From assembly GCA_007121535.1 (NCBI GenBank), contig SKKK01000262.1, positions 1-57,752 on the forward strand: a stretch of DNA of 57,752 bases. Reading direction: 5' to 3'. A program made the translations under genes and the position numbers. The notes under the pieces were generated by a model. It ran no database searches. It worked only from the letters and a program-made list of their open reading frames with translations, and had not been told where the DNA came from. Source of the DNA: Planctomycetaceae bacterium (GTDB lineage Bacteria; Planctomycetota; Planctomycetia; Pirellulales; Pirellulaceae). Below, one piece after another: positions 9,447 through 19,800 of the stretch (within the stretch, counting starts at the first letter, position 1; each line of letters begins with the position of its first letter).

Positions 9447-10088
9447 TTACCGAGCATCCTTCAGCTTGCGCGTCAAGCGTGCGATGCGTTCGCCCAAACG
9501 GCGAGCCGCGTCGCGCTGACCTTCGCTGACGCCCGGATCCAGCGGACCGGTCATGGCCGACGAGCCCATTTCGCCCCACTCGGTGCCGCGCTCGACCGCT
9601 TCATAAAGTGGACCGGCAACGATCATCCGATTGCTGAGCATGAACAACAGCAGCGTAATCACCGTGTGCTCCTTGCCCCCGGTCTGGCCGCCTCCGGTCG
9701 AGAAGGCGCCGCCCACTTTGTTCGTAAAATCGACTTTCCACTTCCAGTTCCAATCGTCCATTGCCAGCTTCATCGTGCCGGGGATGCTGGCAAAATAGGT
9801 GGGACACCCCAGAATCAAACCGTCCGCCGCTTGCAGATCTTCGGCGGTACAATCCTCGACGCGTCGTATTCGAACCGCCACGCCGTCCACCCGCTGGACG
9901 CCCTCAGCAACCGCCTTGGCCATCTGCTGTGTGTTTCCCTGCAGCGAATAGTAGACAATCAACACCTGCGCCTGCGAAGCGTCAGACGCCGCATTCGCAG
10001 TCGGTTCCGCCGCCCTGCTGGCCATCGTCCAACCCATCAAGCACAGCAGCATACATCCGCCCAAACGACTGCGGCTTGTCTTCATCAT
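9447..10088 (-). CDS. Exported flavodoxin/WrbA-like protein
   Basis: The 213-residue protein has an N-terminal signal sequence (GGCMLLCLMGWTMASRAAEP) followed by a flavodoxin fold. The FMN phosphate loop is VYYSLQGNTQQMA at about residues 46-58. LILGCPTYFASIPGTMK and GGAFSTGGGQTGGKE resemble the WrbA/NAD(P)H:quinone reductase loops that contact FMN. A secretion signal on a flavodoxin is unusual because FMN is loaded in the cytoplasm; Tat-type Arg residues are absent, and residues 4-7 (SRSR) are only weakly suggestive. AAGGAG lies 7 bases before the ATG pair. The gene starts 30 bases after the stop of the GAF-PP2C phosphatase on the same strand, so cotranscription is likely. Electron partner and substrate are unknown. 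Confidence 0.8.
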   Translation of the reverse strand: MMKTSRSRLGGCMLLCLMGWTMASRAAEPTANAASDASQAQVLIVYYSLQGNTQQMAKAVAEGVQRVDGVAVRIRRVEDCTAEDLQAADGLILGCPTYFASIPGTMKLAMDDWNWKWKVDFTNKVGGAFSTGGGQTGGKEHTVITLLLFMLSNRMIVAGPLYEAVERGTEWGEMGSSAMTGPLDPGVSEGQRDAARRLGERIARLTRKLKDAR

Positions 10089-10118
10089 ACCGATCGCTCC
10101 TTAAGAGTTTCCCCAGGA

Positions 10119-11618
10119 TCAAACCACCGTCCGCTTGATCACCAACCACGTCCGGTCTTCGGACACCTGCTCGCGGCAATGCTGCCCGGCGAAGGCTTCG
10201 ATTCGGTCGACCAGGCCGTTGGCCGATATAGCATGGTGGCGTTGCACCAAACGCCATAACAATTTCGCTTTGCCCACCTTCAGCGACCGCTTGAAGCCTT
10301 GGCTGAAAACGACCAACGAATCGCCCACCTGCATCTGTTCCCGCTGAAGCGGATAGACCGCGTCGGGCTGCATACCAAGCGGCGAATCGTCGACCGTTGC
10401 CAGCGGTCGAGCCTGCGGGCCGACGATCGAGGCGTCGATCGGCCCTGCGGAGGCACATTCGATACGTCCCGACGCGGGCTGGATCTTGGCGTAAAACAAC
10501 GCGGCGAACTGGTCGCCCGCCGAAGCCGACCAGAGCGTCTCGTTGGTTCGCTCGACCAACTGTTGCGCCGAGTGCCGATAGTTGGCGTGAGCCTTGACCG
10601 TCGAGTGGAGCGCCGCAGAGGTCAATCCGGCTTCGACCAACCTGCCTTGCGCGTCGCCCACAACGATGCCCAACGTGCCGTCAGGCAGCACGAACCAGTC
10701 ATGAAAATCGCCGCCCAAATAGTCGCCTTGAATCGTCTTGCCCGCGATCTCCCAACCGTGCAACAGCGGCTTGATTCGCGGCAGTCGCTGGTCCTGCCAG
10801 CGACCCGCATGACGCAATTGCCGCCTGATCGAACGGACGTCCATCGCTTGATGCAACAGCATCTCGCGTTCCAGATCGGCCGCAAGCCGACCTGAGACGA
10901 TCTCCATCAGATTGGACTCGTCCTTCGAAAACGTACGTGGTCGATCGCAGAACATCCAGAGCGTGCCTAGCAGGGTGGTCGGCGTCGAAATGGGAACGCA
11001 AATGGCCGAGCGGAACTCCTCGGGTACGCTCCAGTCGGACATCAACAATGTGTCTTCCAGCATCACGGCATGACCGACCAAGGCTTCCAAATCCGCCACC
11101 GCACCACGTAAAGGACGCGGCGCATCCAAGAAGCGACTCTTGGGAAGCCCCCAGCAGGATCGCAACTTCAAATGCTTGCTGGTCTCGTCCAGCATGTACA
11201 TGGCCACGGCCTGGCAGCCGATCGCTTGAGCGCCGGCCTTCAAGACGGCTTCCAGCCGCACTGCCAAATGATGCTGCTCATCCGGATGGATCGTTACCGG
11301 AACTCCGGCCGCCAGCTCCGCCTCGCGATGCCACAATGCCTTTCGCGTGTCGTCAAGCTGCTGGACGATCTGCCCGATCGCCCCGGCCAACGCCTCCCAT
11401 TCGCCCGCGGACGCCTCCGTTACCGACGCCGATCCGCTCGGAACCGACATCAACTCAACACCGGTCGCGCGACGAAACGTATCGCGCAATCGAGCCAAAC
11501 CCGGAACCTCCTCGTGCCGCGGCCTTGACGGCGCTGGATTCTCTACATGTAATTTCAAATAGCCTGGTAATTTGGGGGCCACAATGGTCACCTCGCACAA
11601 ATCGTTCGGGACCAGCAT
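10119..11618 (-). CDS. GAF-domain PP2C (SpoIIE-type) protein phosphatase
   Basis: This is a cytoplasmic Ser/Thr phosphatase with a sensory GAF domain. Counting from the ATG at 11618 the protein has about 499 residues. A short N-terminal region (LVPNDLCEVTIVAPKLPGYL) precedes a GAF domain at about 105-265 (QAVAMYMLDETSKHLKLRSC, then AICVPISTPTTLLGTLWMFC). The SpoIIE/PP2C domain fills the rest. Metal-binding positions are visible as GDYLGGDFHDWF, GIVVGDAQGRLVEAGLTSAA and the terminal EDRTWLVIK. The frame stays open upstream to a GTG at 11708, adding 30 residues; neither start has a good ribosome site. It lies between a chemosensory cluster carrying a cheB remnant and a secreted flavodoxin. It probably dephosphorylates an anti-sigma-antagonist-like partner, which is not encoded here. 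Confidence 0.85.
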   Translation of the reverse strand: MLVPNDLCEVTIVAPKLPGYLKLHVENPAPSRPRHEEVPGLARLRDTFRRATGVELMSVPSGSASVTEASAGEWEALAGAIGQIVQQLDDTRKALWHREAELAAGVPVTIHPDEQHHLAVRLEAVLKAGAQAIGCQAVAMYMLDETSKHLKLRSCWGLPKSRFLDAPRPLRGAVADLEALVGHAVMLEDTLLMSDWSVPEEFRSAICVPISTPTTLLGTLWMFCDRPRTFSKDESNLMEIVSGRLAADLEREMLLHQAMDVRSIRRQLRHAGRWQDQRLPRIKPLLHGWEIAGKTIQGDYLGGDFHDWFVLPDGTLGIVVGDAQGRLVEAGLTSAALHSTVKAHANYRHSAQQLVERTNETLWSASAGDQFAALFYAKIQPASGRIECASAGPIDASIVGPQARPLATVDDSPLGMQPDAVYPLQREQMQVGDSLVVFSQGFKRSLKVGKAKLLWRLVQRHHAISANGLVDRIEAFAGQHCREQVSEDRTWLVIKRTVV

Positions 11619-12309
11619 CAAGCGGTTGTTGGCACGAGCAAATACCCTAACCGAAAACAGCCACTCAATCTTTTCATGTCCCTTGAATTTCCCGGTCTTC
11701 CTATGCACCGCAAATTAACATCGGGAGGGCGATGCGGTGCAATCGAGCCATTTTGGTTAACCAGTACGAACTTACACGAGGCACGGCCCAAACGGTCATC
11801 GCAATCGTCACAACCGGCCCGCTGACGGTATCGCGTTCGGTTGCTAGACGATTGGTCACCAGCCGGACGATCGACTGACCCCTGCCGGAACCGCCGACCG
11901 AAGGTCTCCCGCCGCCACTGGGCATCTTCATGGTCGCACTCCTCGTTTGCATCGAGTCCAAACGGTCCACACACCTTTTGGGCGAACGAGTGACATTCTG
12001 GCCGGCAAGCAAAGGTTGCCTGAATCCATTGGATCGAACGCCCGAAGAGGCGGTTACAAAACTGGTCTGGGAGACCTGCGGTCGGTGGTTTCGGCGGGGC
12101 CAGAGCCCCGCGCCGAACCGTCTTTGTTACAGCGTCAAAGATGTACTCGTAAAGCGATATGGGCACCCGAAGCTCTTTGTGCTTTTATTTCGAGTTGGCC
12201 GGACGGTTTCTGGCAGGCGGTAAGATGGCGATCAGCAAACTCGCCTGCAACCCGAAGCGTTAGCGAGGGTATTGGGTGCATTCTTCGCTGACGCTTCGCG
12301 TTACGATGA
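11619..12309. other. Gene-poor stretch between the phosphatase and the cheB remnant
   Basis: The stretch of about 600 bases holds no frame with a convincing start and domain. A minus-strand frame near 11701-12012 (LATERDTVSGPVVTIAMTVW) looks protein-like but has no family I recognise and no ribosome site; it could be another eroded gene. Its right end overlaps a family C repeat. Confidence 0.4.
12248..12305. repeat. Family C inverted repeat (GAAGCGTTAGCGAG type)
   Basis: AACCCGAAGCGTTAGCGAGG is followed after about 16 bases by its imperfect inverse TTCGCTGACGCTTCGCGTTA. Translated, it gives the TRSVSEE tail on the cheB remnant, a signature of a repeat widespread in planctomycete genomes. Another half copy sits at 40186-40207. 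Confidence 0.8.
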
Positions 12310-12562
12310 CAAACGCACGATCGAGGCCAGCCGGGGCCTCGATCACGGTGCTGTGTGACAGCCGTGCGAGACTGGCTGCCAGCGAACGGGTGAAGTCCGG
12401 TGGCATGTGTTGCACGACCAGGATCGGTACGTCCGTGTGTTGGCGGAGTCCCGGGAGCAAGGTCTCCAGCGCTTTGGGGCCGCCGGTCGACGCGGCGATG
12501 GCCACAGCCTGAACCGATTGGCCGGCAGTCGCCCCCAAGCCACTGAAGAGGCCTGACGGCAA
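12310..12562 (-). pseudogene. cheB: cheB methylesterase remnant
   Basis: The translation VQAVAIAASTGGPKALETLL, HTDVPILVVQHMPPDFTRSL and ASLARLSHSTVIEAPAG matches the start of the CheB catalytic domain. It includes the nucleophile Ser of ASTGG and the catalytic His of VQHMPP. The receiver domain upstream and the last half of the esterase domain (with its catalytic Asp) are gone. The frame runs into a family C repeat and stops. The remnant sits on the same strand as, and downstream of, the cheA-cheW-mcp group, so it is probably what is left of that pathway's methylesterase. It cannot encode a working enzyme. Confidence 0.8.
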
Positions 12563-12597
12563 AAAGACGCAATAGAATACGAAGGGGGGGTTCCAAT

Positions 12598-12626
12598 ATG
12601 GCGAAACTGCAGCAATTGGCTATAAT
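12598..12626 (+). promoter_or_regulatory. Candidate promoter for the DUF4058 gene
   Basis: A perfect TATAAT at 12621-12626 lies about 70 bases before the DUF4058 start. The -35 region at about 12598-12603 is a poor match, so only the -10 box is persuasive. Confidence 0.3.
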
Positions 12627-12694
12627 CCAGTGTTGGAGAGATCGTAAAGAGTACCGGAGCAGACTGCTTCAATTGATTCCTGGAGACGCCAGTT

Positions 12695-13468
12695 ATGAAA
12701 AGCCCGTTTCCTGGTATGGACCCTTACCTTGAGAAGAAGTGGGGTGAAGTCCACACCAGCCTGATTGTGTATGCGCGAAATCAATTGAACTCGCAGTTGC
12801 CGGATGACCTGCAAGCGACGATCGAGCAATACGTTGCCGTGCAGGTAAACGACGAATACAGCCACTCGTTGCGGCCGGATATGCACGTGGTCGAGCAGGC
12901 TGGGCCCGGTTCGCAAGCGGTCAAGGGGGGCGTTACTGTTGCCGAACCATTGGTGTTGCCAATGGTCCCACACACGGAGCGGCATGTTTCGATTGTGGAC
13001 TCGGGAGACAAGGTCATTACGGCCATTGAATTCGTGAGCCCCTGGAACAAGGTCGGAATCAAAGGCCAGGAAAAATACGCTCGTAAGCAGACCAACTACC
13101 TCGCTGCGGGAATTAACCTTGTCGAGATCGATCTGGTGCGGCAGGGAAGTTATGTGTTGGTCGCCCCCGACGAGATGATTCCCGAGGAACTGCGGACTCC
13201 CTACCTGGCGTGCGTCTACCGGAACGCAAAGCCTGATCAGGTCGAGGTCTTCCGCATCCCTCTACGCGAGCGTCTGCCGAACATTCCGGTCCCACTTCGT
13301 CCGGGCGAAACGGACGCAGTTCTTCAGCTTCAATCTCTGATCGACGACTGTTACCGTGACGGGCGACACCACCGCACGAATTATCGCGTCGAGCCGAAAC
13401 CGCCGCTTGCCAAGGAAGATGCTGATTGGGCCGATACCCTGCTGCGCGAGCAGGGATACCGCACGTAA
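12695..13468 (+). CDS. DUF4058 family protein
   Basis: The 257-residue protein begins MKSPFPGMDPYLEKKWGEVH, the hallmark start of DUF4058, a family common in planctomycetes and cyanobacteria with no known activity. Conserved-looking stretches follow: SLRPDMHVVEQ, AIEFVSPWNKVG, GQEKYARKQTNYLAAGINLVEIDLVRQG and LPNIPVPLRPGETDAVLQLQ. The order of acidic and lysine residues in IEFVSPWNK and EIDLVRQG suggests a PD-(D/E)XK-like fold, which is inference. There is no signal peptide. It lies alone on the plus strand between the minus-strand cheB remnant and MCP gene and probably was inserted between them. Confidence 0.85.
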   Translation: MKSPFPGMDPYLEKKWGEVHTSLIVYARNQLNSQLPDDLQATIEQYVAVQVNDEYSHSLRPDMHVVEQAGPGSQAVKGGVTVAEPLVLPMVPHTERHVSIVDSGDKVITAIEFVSPWNKVGIKGQEKYARKQTNYLAAGINLVEIDLVRQGSYVLVAPDEMIPEELRTPYLACVYRNAKPDQVEVFRIPLRERLPNIPVPLRPGETDAVLQLQSLIDDCYRDGRHHRTNYRVEPKPPLAKEDADWADTLLREQGYRT

Positions 13469-13684
13469 GGACGAAACGGCAGAACGTCACTTACGCGCGC
13501 ATCGGTCTGCCGAAACCGTTCGAGTCCATTTGACAAGCCACCCGTGCCGTGTCTCGAACTAGAATGCAATATAACACTCATCCATCAATCTCCCGTGGAG
13601 AATCAGAACGAGTCAAGCTGGGCGTATTGTCCACCCCGTTGCGTACCGCTCAACCAAGTCCGACGCCTACTGTTTTGCCGATCC

Positions 13685-15937
13685 TTACACCTTGAACGGT
13701 TCGACCAGTTGCTGCAGTTGGGCGGCGATCTCCGTCAGATGTTGGGCGGCCGTGTTCACCTGATGGGCGCTGGCCGTGTTATCGCGCGTCGCCTGGCTGA
13801 CGCCGTGGATATTGGCCGAGATGTCGCGTACGGCGTGAGCGGCTTCGTTGGCGTTGCGGGACATGTCGTTGGCGGCGGTGGCCGCTTCGCTGGCGTTGCG
13901 GGACATGTCGTTGGCGCCCTTGGCGACCTCGGCGATCGAATGGGCGATGTGCTGGACCCCTTGACTGGCTTCGGCCAGGTTGGCAGCGCTGGTCTTGGCG
14001 GACAGGCTTTGGCGATCGATGGACTCGGAGATCCGCGTGGACGAAGCGTTCAGCGTGTAGATGATCTCTTGCACCTCGCGGATCACGCTGACCGCGTCCC
14101 GCGTGCTGCTTTGGACGCCCTCGATCTTGCGGGCGATATCCTCCGCAGCTCGAGCGCTCTGGTTCGCCAATTCTTTGATCTCGTGCGCCACCACGGCAAA
14201 GCCCTTGCCGGCCTCTCCCGCCGAAGTCGCTTCGATCGTGGCGTTCAATGCCAGCAGATTCGTTTGCATCGCGATCATCTTGATCGCTTCGGTCACCTTG
14301 CCGATTTCCGCGGCGGACCGTTCCAAGTCTGTCATGGTGTTGCCGGCCCCGTCGGCCATGTTCATGGCGCGATCGGCCACTTGCGATCCATCCCGAGCGT
14401 CGTGCAAGATCGCCTCGAACGCCTGCGTCGACTCCTGCAGCGCGGTGGCCACCGTGGTCACGTTGCGGGATGTTGCTTCGGCGGCCGACGAGATCGTGCC
14501 GACATTGACGCTGATCTGCTCGCTGGCCGACGAGATCGAAGCCACATTCATGCTCATCTCCTCGGCAGCCGCCGCCATCGTCGTGATGTTCGTGGCCATC
14601 TGCTCGGTGCCGCTGGCAACCTGCCCGGCCTGCGTGGTCATCTGCTCGCTCTGCGTCAACACTTGATGCGAAACGGACGAGAGTTCCCCGGCCGATCTGC
14701 CGATGTTCTGGGAAACCGTGCGGATCTGGCCGACGACATTACCGAAGGCGGCGGCGACCTGATCCAACGCTCCGGCCAGCACGCCTACCTCGTCGCGTTG
14801 GACAAGATTCAAACGCCGGGTCAGATCACCCTGGGCAAGGGCTTCAGAAAACGTCACACCTTGTTCCATCGGCTGGACGATCGAACGAGTTAAGATAAAG
14901 GCCAACGCGGTGCTGATGGCGATGCCGACCAAGGGTACCAGGACCATCAGCCATTGAGACCAACGCGTGGTGGCCTGAACACCGCTCAAGATGTCGAACA
15001 TCTGATTACGGAGTTCGTCTTGCAAGGCGACGAGTGCGTTCATGCCTTCGTTGACCTCGTCGTTGGAAGACTCGGCAAGTTTGGCAGACTGATCGTTGGA
15101 GTTTATCCGCAGCCATTGCCGCATACGTGGCAATTTACCGCGGACCGCCTGCCACGAGGCGTTCAGCAAGTCCAAACGCGACCGGTCGTGAACGTCCACA
15201 AGCGAGGCCAGCTCTAGCAGCAAAGCCTCCATCTCTTTCGAATATGCATCAATCTGCTCGTCCAATCGGTCCATCCATTCGTCAGACGAATCGAAGATCT
15301 TCTGGTTCAACCGTCGATGCAAATCCAGCGCGATCACCTGAACGCGCGAGACCGCCGAATAGAGCCGTGTCGAGGTCAGGCGTTGGCCGTTCTCGGCCGC
15401 AGGCGTCTCGGCCAGCAGTCGTTCCATTTGCCGCAGCCAGGCGCTGGTCGTTTCGTCGATCTCGTCGATTCGGTTACCCAGATCGCCGGTCGTCAACTGG
15501 AACGCTTTTACGTTCGTGTTCTCCAGGCTCAATCTCAGGCACGCATCCAGGTTTTCTTTGTAGCTTTCCCAGGTCGCGTAGAAGGCATCAAGCAGCTTCC
15601 GCTCGTCAGGGAATTGACGCCCATCCAGCGACGCCGACAACTCGGCGTACGTCGCATCCACCTGTTTGGCCGCGTTGCGTGCCAGCTTGACAAACTCTTG
15701 CGATCTGACATCGTCTTGCGAGATGACCGCGCGAAACTGCGTCCTTCTTGTTAACGCAACGTCATCGCGCAGGTGAGCGGCCAGTGTGGATTTCCTGGCG
15801 GTCTCCTCGACCAATTGCTGTAACTGGCGGCTCACTCTGCCCAGCCCTCGATAGCCAACCACTGCTACCGCGATCACGCAGACGACAAGAATGCCGACGA
15901 TCAGTCCAAGCTTCGTGGGAAGTCGCAAATCGTTCAC
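13685..15937 (-). CDS. Methyl-accepting chemotaxis protein
   Basis: This membrane chemoreceptor has about 750 residues. The GTG at 15937 overlaps the cheW stop (CAGTGA), with AAGGAG about 9 bases upstream inside cheW. One transmembrane helix lies at about residues 9-29 ([20 protein letters not shown]) and a second near 310-330 ([20 protein letters not shown]). They bracket a long helical periplasmic sensor of the four-helix type. A HAMP domain follows ([11 protein letters not shown]), then the signalling hairpin with its tip at [20 protein letters not shown]. Candidate methylation segments include [11 protein letters not shown] duplicated ANDMSRNA(S/N)EAA motif lies near the C-terminus. No pentapeptide tether for CheR/CheB is present. 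No CheR is in the window and cheB is broken, so adaptation may be lost or supplied from elsewhere. Confidence 0.92.
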   Translation of the reverse strand: MNDLRLPTKLGLIVGILVVCVIAVAVVGYRGLGRVSRQLQQLVEETARKSTLAAHLRDDVALTRRTQFRAVISQDDVRSQEFVKLARNAAKQVDATYAELSASLDGRQFPDERKLLDAFYATWESYKENLDACLRLSLENTNVKAFQLTTGDLGNRIDEIDETTSAWLRQMERLLAETPAAENGQRLTSTRLYSAVSRVQVIALDLHRRLNQKIFDSSDEWMDRLDEQIDAYSKEMEALLLELASLVDVHDRSRLDLLNASWQAVRGKLPRMRQWLRINSNDQSAKLAESSNDEVNEGMNALVALQDELRNQMFDILSGVQATTRWSQWLMVLVPLVGIAISTALAFILTRSIVQPMEQGVTFSEALAQGDLTRRLNLVQRDEVGVLAGALDQVAAAFGNVVGQIRTVSQNIGRSAGELSSVSHQVLTQSEQMTTQAGQVASGTEQMATNITTMAAAAEEMSMNVASISSASEQISVNVGTISSAAEATSRNVTTVATALQESTQAFEAILHDARDGSQVADRAMNMADGAGNTMTDLERSAAEIGKVTEAIKMIAMQTNLLALNATIEATSAGEAGKGFAVVAHEIKELANQSARAAEDIARKIEGVQSSTRDAVSVIREVQEIIYTLNASSTRISESIDRQSLSAKTSAANLAEASQGVQHIAHSIAEVAKGANDMSRNASEAATAANDMSRNANEAAHAVRDISANIHGVSQATRDNTASAHQVNTAAQHLTEIAAQLQQLVEPFKV

Positions 15938-16500
15938 TGGTAGTTCTCCTTGGATGCGTTGCCATGCGAAGACGGCTCCTGACACCTTTTCGCGATGATT
16001 TGTTCTAAACAGGACGGCAGTCGGTGTGCGTCGAGGATCAACAACAGATGTCCGTCGAGCTTGCCGACGCCTTGAATCAGTTCTTCTTCGGGTAACAGGC
16101 CAGCGTCCTGACTGTCGGCTTCGCTGCCCGTGCGATAGGATTCGATCTGCGCCGCGTCCAGTTCCACCATGTCGCCGATGCGCTGGACCAGGATGCTGCA
16201 GGCATCCCCCAGTTGCGGTTTGAAGACGATCAACCGAGTATCCGCGTCCAGGTCTTCGGGACAGCGATACAGCAAGAAGTTCAAGTCGACGACCAGGACG
16301 ATGTGGCCGCGCAAATTCACATAGCCACGCACCGCGCCCGGTGCGTGCGGAACGGGAGTCAGCGGCGGTACCAACGTGACCTCCTTGACCACGGCGGTCG
16401 GAACGCCGAACCAATGAGCGCGCAGCCGAAATGTGGTGTAGCTCTGCAGTTCCGCGGTGCGAATACTGACGGTGTCTGGTTCGATCGTCATGGTGGTCAT
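15934..16500 (-). CDS. cheW: CheW coupling protein
   Basis: The 188-residue CheW scaffold links the chemoreceptor to CheA. The fold is recognisable from [41 protein letters not shown] (the conserved RG.V region) and [15 protein letters not shown] chose the ATG at 16500 ([18 protein letters not shown]). The frame stays open upstream to 16632, but that extension translates a family B repeat array and is unlikely to be coding. The stop overlaps the start of the MCP gene by 4 bases, which suggests translational coupling. It lies about 370 bases downstream of cheA, separated by repeat arrays. Confidence 0.9.
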   Translation of the reverse strand: MTTMTIEPDTVSIRTAELQSYTTFRLRAHWFGVPTAVVKEVTLVPPLTPVPHAPGAVRGYVNLRGHIVLVVDLNFLLYRCPEDLDADTRLIVFKPQLGDACSILVQRIGDMVELDAAQIESYRTGSEADSQDAGLLPEEELIQGVGKLDGHLLLILDAHRLPSCLEQIIAKRCQEPSSHGNASKENYQ

Positions 16501-16542
16501 GGGTTTTTTGTGCTCTCGTAAGCGTTGCTCGGGGTTAGGGTC

Positions 16543-16750
16543 GGCAAAGAAGTAACGGTTGTGTCTTCGTGTGAGCGGCAAGGCGCTAGCCTCCGGTTTT
16601 TCCGTCGTTTTGGGAACGGTGGCGAGTGCCATTCCGCTCAGTTATTCGGGAACGGTGGCTAGCGCCAGTCCGCTCAGTTATTCGGGAACGGTGGCTAGCG
16701 CCAGTCCGCTCAGTTTCTTGGAAACGGTGGCTAGCGCCATTCCGCTCAGG
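16543..16750. repeat. Family B repeat with 36-bp tandem units
   Basis: The copy starts GGCAAAGAAG at 16543 and contains GGCAAGGCGCTAGCCTCCGG. It then has 3.8 tandem units of 36 bp starting at 16614, 16650, 16686 and 16722. Each unit carries GGTGGCTAGCGCCA(G/T)TCCGC or a close variant. It lies between cheA and cheW on the cheA transcript. Confidence 0.85.
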
Positions 16751-16760
16751 TCCATGGAAC

Positions 16761-16833
16761 GGGGTCGGGAGCCGTTTTCGGGCGAGCCGCATTGCAGGTG
16801 GTTGGTCGTTGCCCGAAAACGACTCCCGCCCCC
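16761..16833. repeat. Family A repeat core, copy 2
   Basis: Only the palindromic core is present: GGGGTCGGGAGCCGTTTTCG against CGAAAACGACTCCCGCCCC, with the typical internal GGTTGGTCGTTG. The TAAGCACCCGG head is missing. It follows the family B array directly, downstream of cheA. Confidence 0.8.
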
Positions 16834-16866
16834 TGAAAGACACCCGATCCCGGTTGGTTGCGTTCT

Positions 16867-19800
16867 TCATGATTTGGCTGCCTCACTTTGTTTGGCTAAC
16901 AACGCGGCCACCTTGTGCAGGAACTGCTGGCGGTTCAGTTTCACTTCGTAGCCATCGAATCCACAGGTTCTGGCTCGGTCGCGATCGGCGTCGCTGCTGA
17001 GCGTCGTCAGTGCCAGCAGCGGCAAACGCGCAAACTCAGAGCGTTGACGGAGCGTCTTGGCCAGCGTCCAGCCGTCCATGACCGGCATCTCGATGTCGGA
17101 AACCACCAGATCGAACGGAGACTGTTCCAGTTCCCGGACCGCCTGGGCACCGTCCGCCACCGACACCGCCTGGTAGCCCGCCTCGTCCAGATACCCTCGC
17201 ACCAATTCTCGGAAGAATTCCGTATCGTCCACGACCAAGATTCTGTGCTTCCGAATCCGGGCATCGCTGGCTGATGACGAAGCTCCCGTCCGATCGGTCG
17301 GGTCGCTCCGCTGAGCCAACCGGCCCAGATCCAACAGCATCGTCATCCGACCACGGAGAACGGCCGAGCCGACGACACCATCGGCCTGAAGTACGTCGCG
17401 CTCGATTCGGGCCGGCAAGGCATCCGTATCGATGATCGACGTGGCCAGCAGTCCCAGCGGCCGACCGATGTTCTTGGGCAGCAGAAGAAAGAGCGGATGG
17501 ACCGGGGCGGCGGGCGATACGGGCAGCACTTGGTCCGGACGCAACAGCCGCGTAGTTTCCCCGTCGACCTGTAGGAATTCGCGCGAGCCCACTTGTTCGA
17601 TGTGCTCGGGATCAACCATCACCAAGCGCCGGATCATGGCCAATGGCACCGCGAATTGCTCTTCCGCCCCGTAACGGAACAGCAGCACCTGAGCACTCTC
17701 ACCTCGTTGCGAAGGTTCGTCTGAGGGGTGATCCTCGATATGATCGACGTGCTCGCCGAAGCGAACGCCTGCGTGATGGACAATGCCTTCCATGTTCAGA
17801 ATCAAAGCGACTTGACCGTCGCCCAGGATGGTCGCTCCCGAGAAACAAGTCAACGGCTTGAGCAGGCCGTGCATCGGCTTGACGACAATCTCTTCGTTCT
17901 TCAGGATTTCGTCGACGATCAAACCGAAACGCCGTTGGCCGACTTTCACCACGGCGAACAAGGTCGCCGCCTGTGCCCCGTGCTTTCGCACGATGGACTC
18001 CCGGGTTTTCACGTCGAACGGCCGGGGGTGATCGAGCACTTCGCTTAACCTTACCAACGGCAGCAATCGGCCGCGCAATCGCACGACTTCCTGCTCCAAG
18101 GTACTTTCGATCCGGGTTTGCCCTTGGTCCGGATGCAGGCACACCAGTTCTTCCAAGTCCTTCTGCGGGATGGCGTAACACTGATCCTGTACGCGGACCA
18201 GCAAGCAAGGAATAATGGCCAGCGTCAGCGGTACACACAGCGAGAACGTGGTGCCTTGCCCGGGCGTCGAATCGATCTCCAGCGCGCCACCCAACCGGTC
18301 CAGATTCGTCTTGACCACGTCCATGCCGACTCCGCGTCCCGAGAGATCGGTCACCTCGCTGGCCGTGGAAAACCCGGGCAACGTGATCAGTCCCAGGGTC
18401 TCCTTGTCACTCAAACGGACCAAGTCGGCCGCCGTCCGCAAGCCGCCATCGACCACCTTGCGTCGTATCCGTTCGACCTCGATACCTCGCCCGTCGTCAC
18501 GGATCTCGATATAGATCTGACCGCCCTGCTGCCGCGCGCTCAGCACGATGCGGCCCGTCGCTGGTTTGCCCGCGCGCACACGCTGTTCAGCCGTTTCCAG
18601 CCCATGATCGCAGCAGTTGCGGATCAAATGAGTCAACGGATCGGACAGCAATTCCAGCACACTCTTGTCCAACTCGACCTCTGTCCCGCCCATCTCCAGC
18701 TCGATCGATTTCCCCATCTGCCGAGCCATATCGCGAACCGTCCTCGGGAACCGGGCGAACAGATTCCCCACCGGCTGCATGCGGGTTTGCGTCACCGCGC
18801 TTTGCAGTTGGCTGGTCAAGGCATCCAGCCGCTGCAAGACCGGTCGGATCGCCGCATCGCCCGATTCGATCGACCGCAGCGCTTGATTTCGCACCAGAAC
18901 CAGTTCGCCCGCCAGCGTCATCAGCCGGTCGACCAGCGGAACCGAAATCCGTACGGACGCCGATCGGTCCCCGCTTCGCGGGAGTTCGCCCCCGGATGTC
19001 GCAGTGCCTTTTGCGGCGACGGGTGCCTGGGACGAAAGTTGTTGGGTGGCTGCTTGGACCGGGGGCCGGTCGGCAGGTGCGGGCGTGGACGCTTCCAAGC
19101 ACTGTCGAAGGCGCTGCATGATTTCGCTCACGTCGGCCTCGTCGCTGTGCTGGGCGTCGTCCACCAGCGCCTGGACGCGGTCGGTTCCTGCCAGCAGCGT
19201 GTCGACCACGGTGGAATCGATTCCCGTACCCGTTTGAGACAACGATTCCAGCACGTTCTCCATCGCGTGTGCCAGTTGTTCGATCGTCCGGCAGCCGACG
19301 AAACCGGCGCCGCCCTTGATCGAGTGCATGGCCCGGAACAACCGATGCAAACATTCGGCATCCGCTTCGCCAGGCCGCTGCTCCAAGGTCAAAAGATCCT
19401 GGACAACGTTGGCCAAGTGCTCCCTGGCCTCGCTGACAAACTCGTGGACGGCCGCTTCGGATGCGACTGGGGGCGAAGGGTCGGGCGCAAGCTTTGGCGC
19501 AGGCTCGGACGCGAGCTTGGGCGCAGGCTCGGGCGTGGGCGGCAGTTGACCGCTGCGCACGGCTGCGATCTCGGCGATGCAAGCATCGAGTTCCTCGATG
19601 CGCACCGCATCGCTTCCTTCCGCATCGCCGGGCGTGCCCAAACGCCCTAGCGCGTCGACGCCCCGCAAAAGCACATCGACCCCGTCGCTGGTCAGTGCGA
19701 TCTGCCCGCGCTGGGCGGCGACGAAACAGTCCTCCAAGTGATGCGAGATCTGGACCGCCGCGTCGAAGCCGACGATTCGAGCGGCCCCCTTGATCGAGTG

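Noticed and set aside
11701-12012. A 103-codon minus-strand frame (LATERDTVSGPVVTIAMTVW)
   Set aside because: No start context, no recognised family, ends in a simple stop near the phosphatase gene; kept only as a note on the gene-poor stretch.
13544-14893. A 449-codon plus-strand frame opposite the MCP
   Set aside because: Its Gly/His/Arg-rich pseudo-repeats only reflect the repetitive helix codons of the MCP.
16501-16632. N-terminal extension of CheW (44 codons) and an upstream extension of the MCP frame to 16414
   Set aside because: The first translates a family B repeat; the second lies entirely over cheW in another phase. The starts at 16500 and 15937 have better context.
18118-19650. 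A 510-codon plus-strand frame across cheA
   Set aside because: It is an antisense shadow of a high-GC gene; the product has no fold-like pattern, while the minus strand encodes clear CheA motifs.
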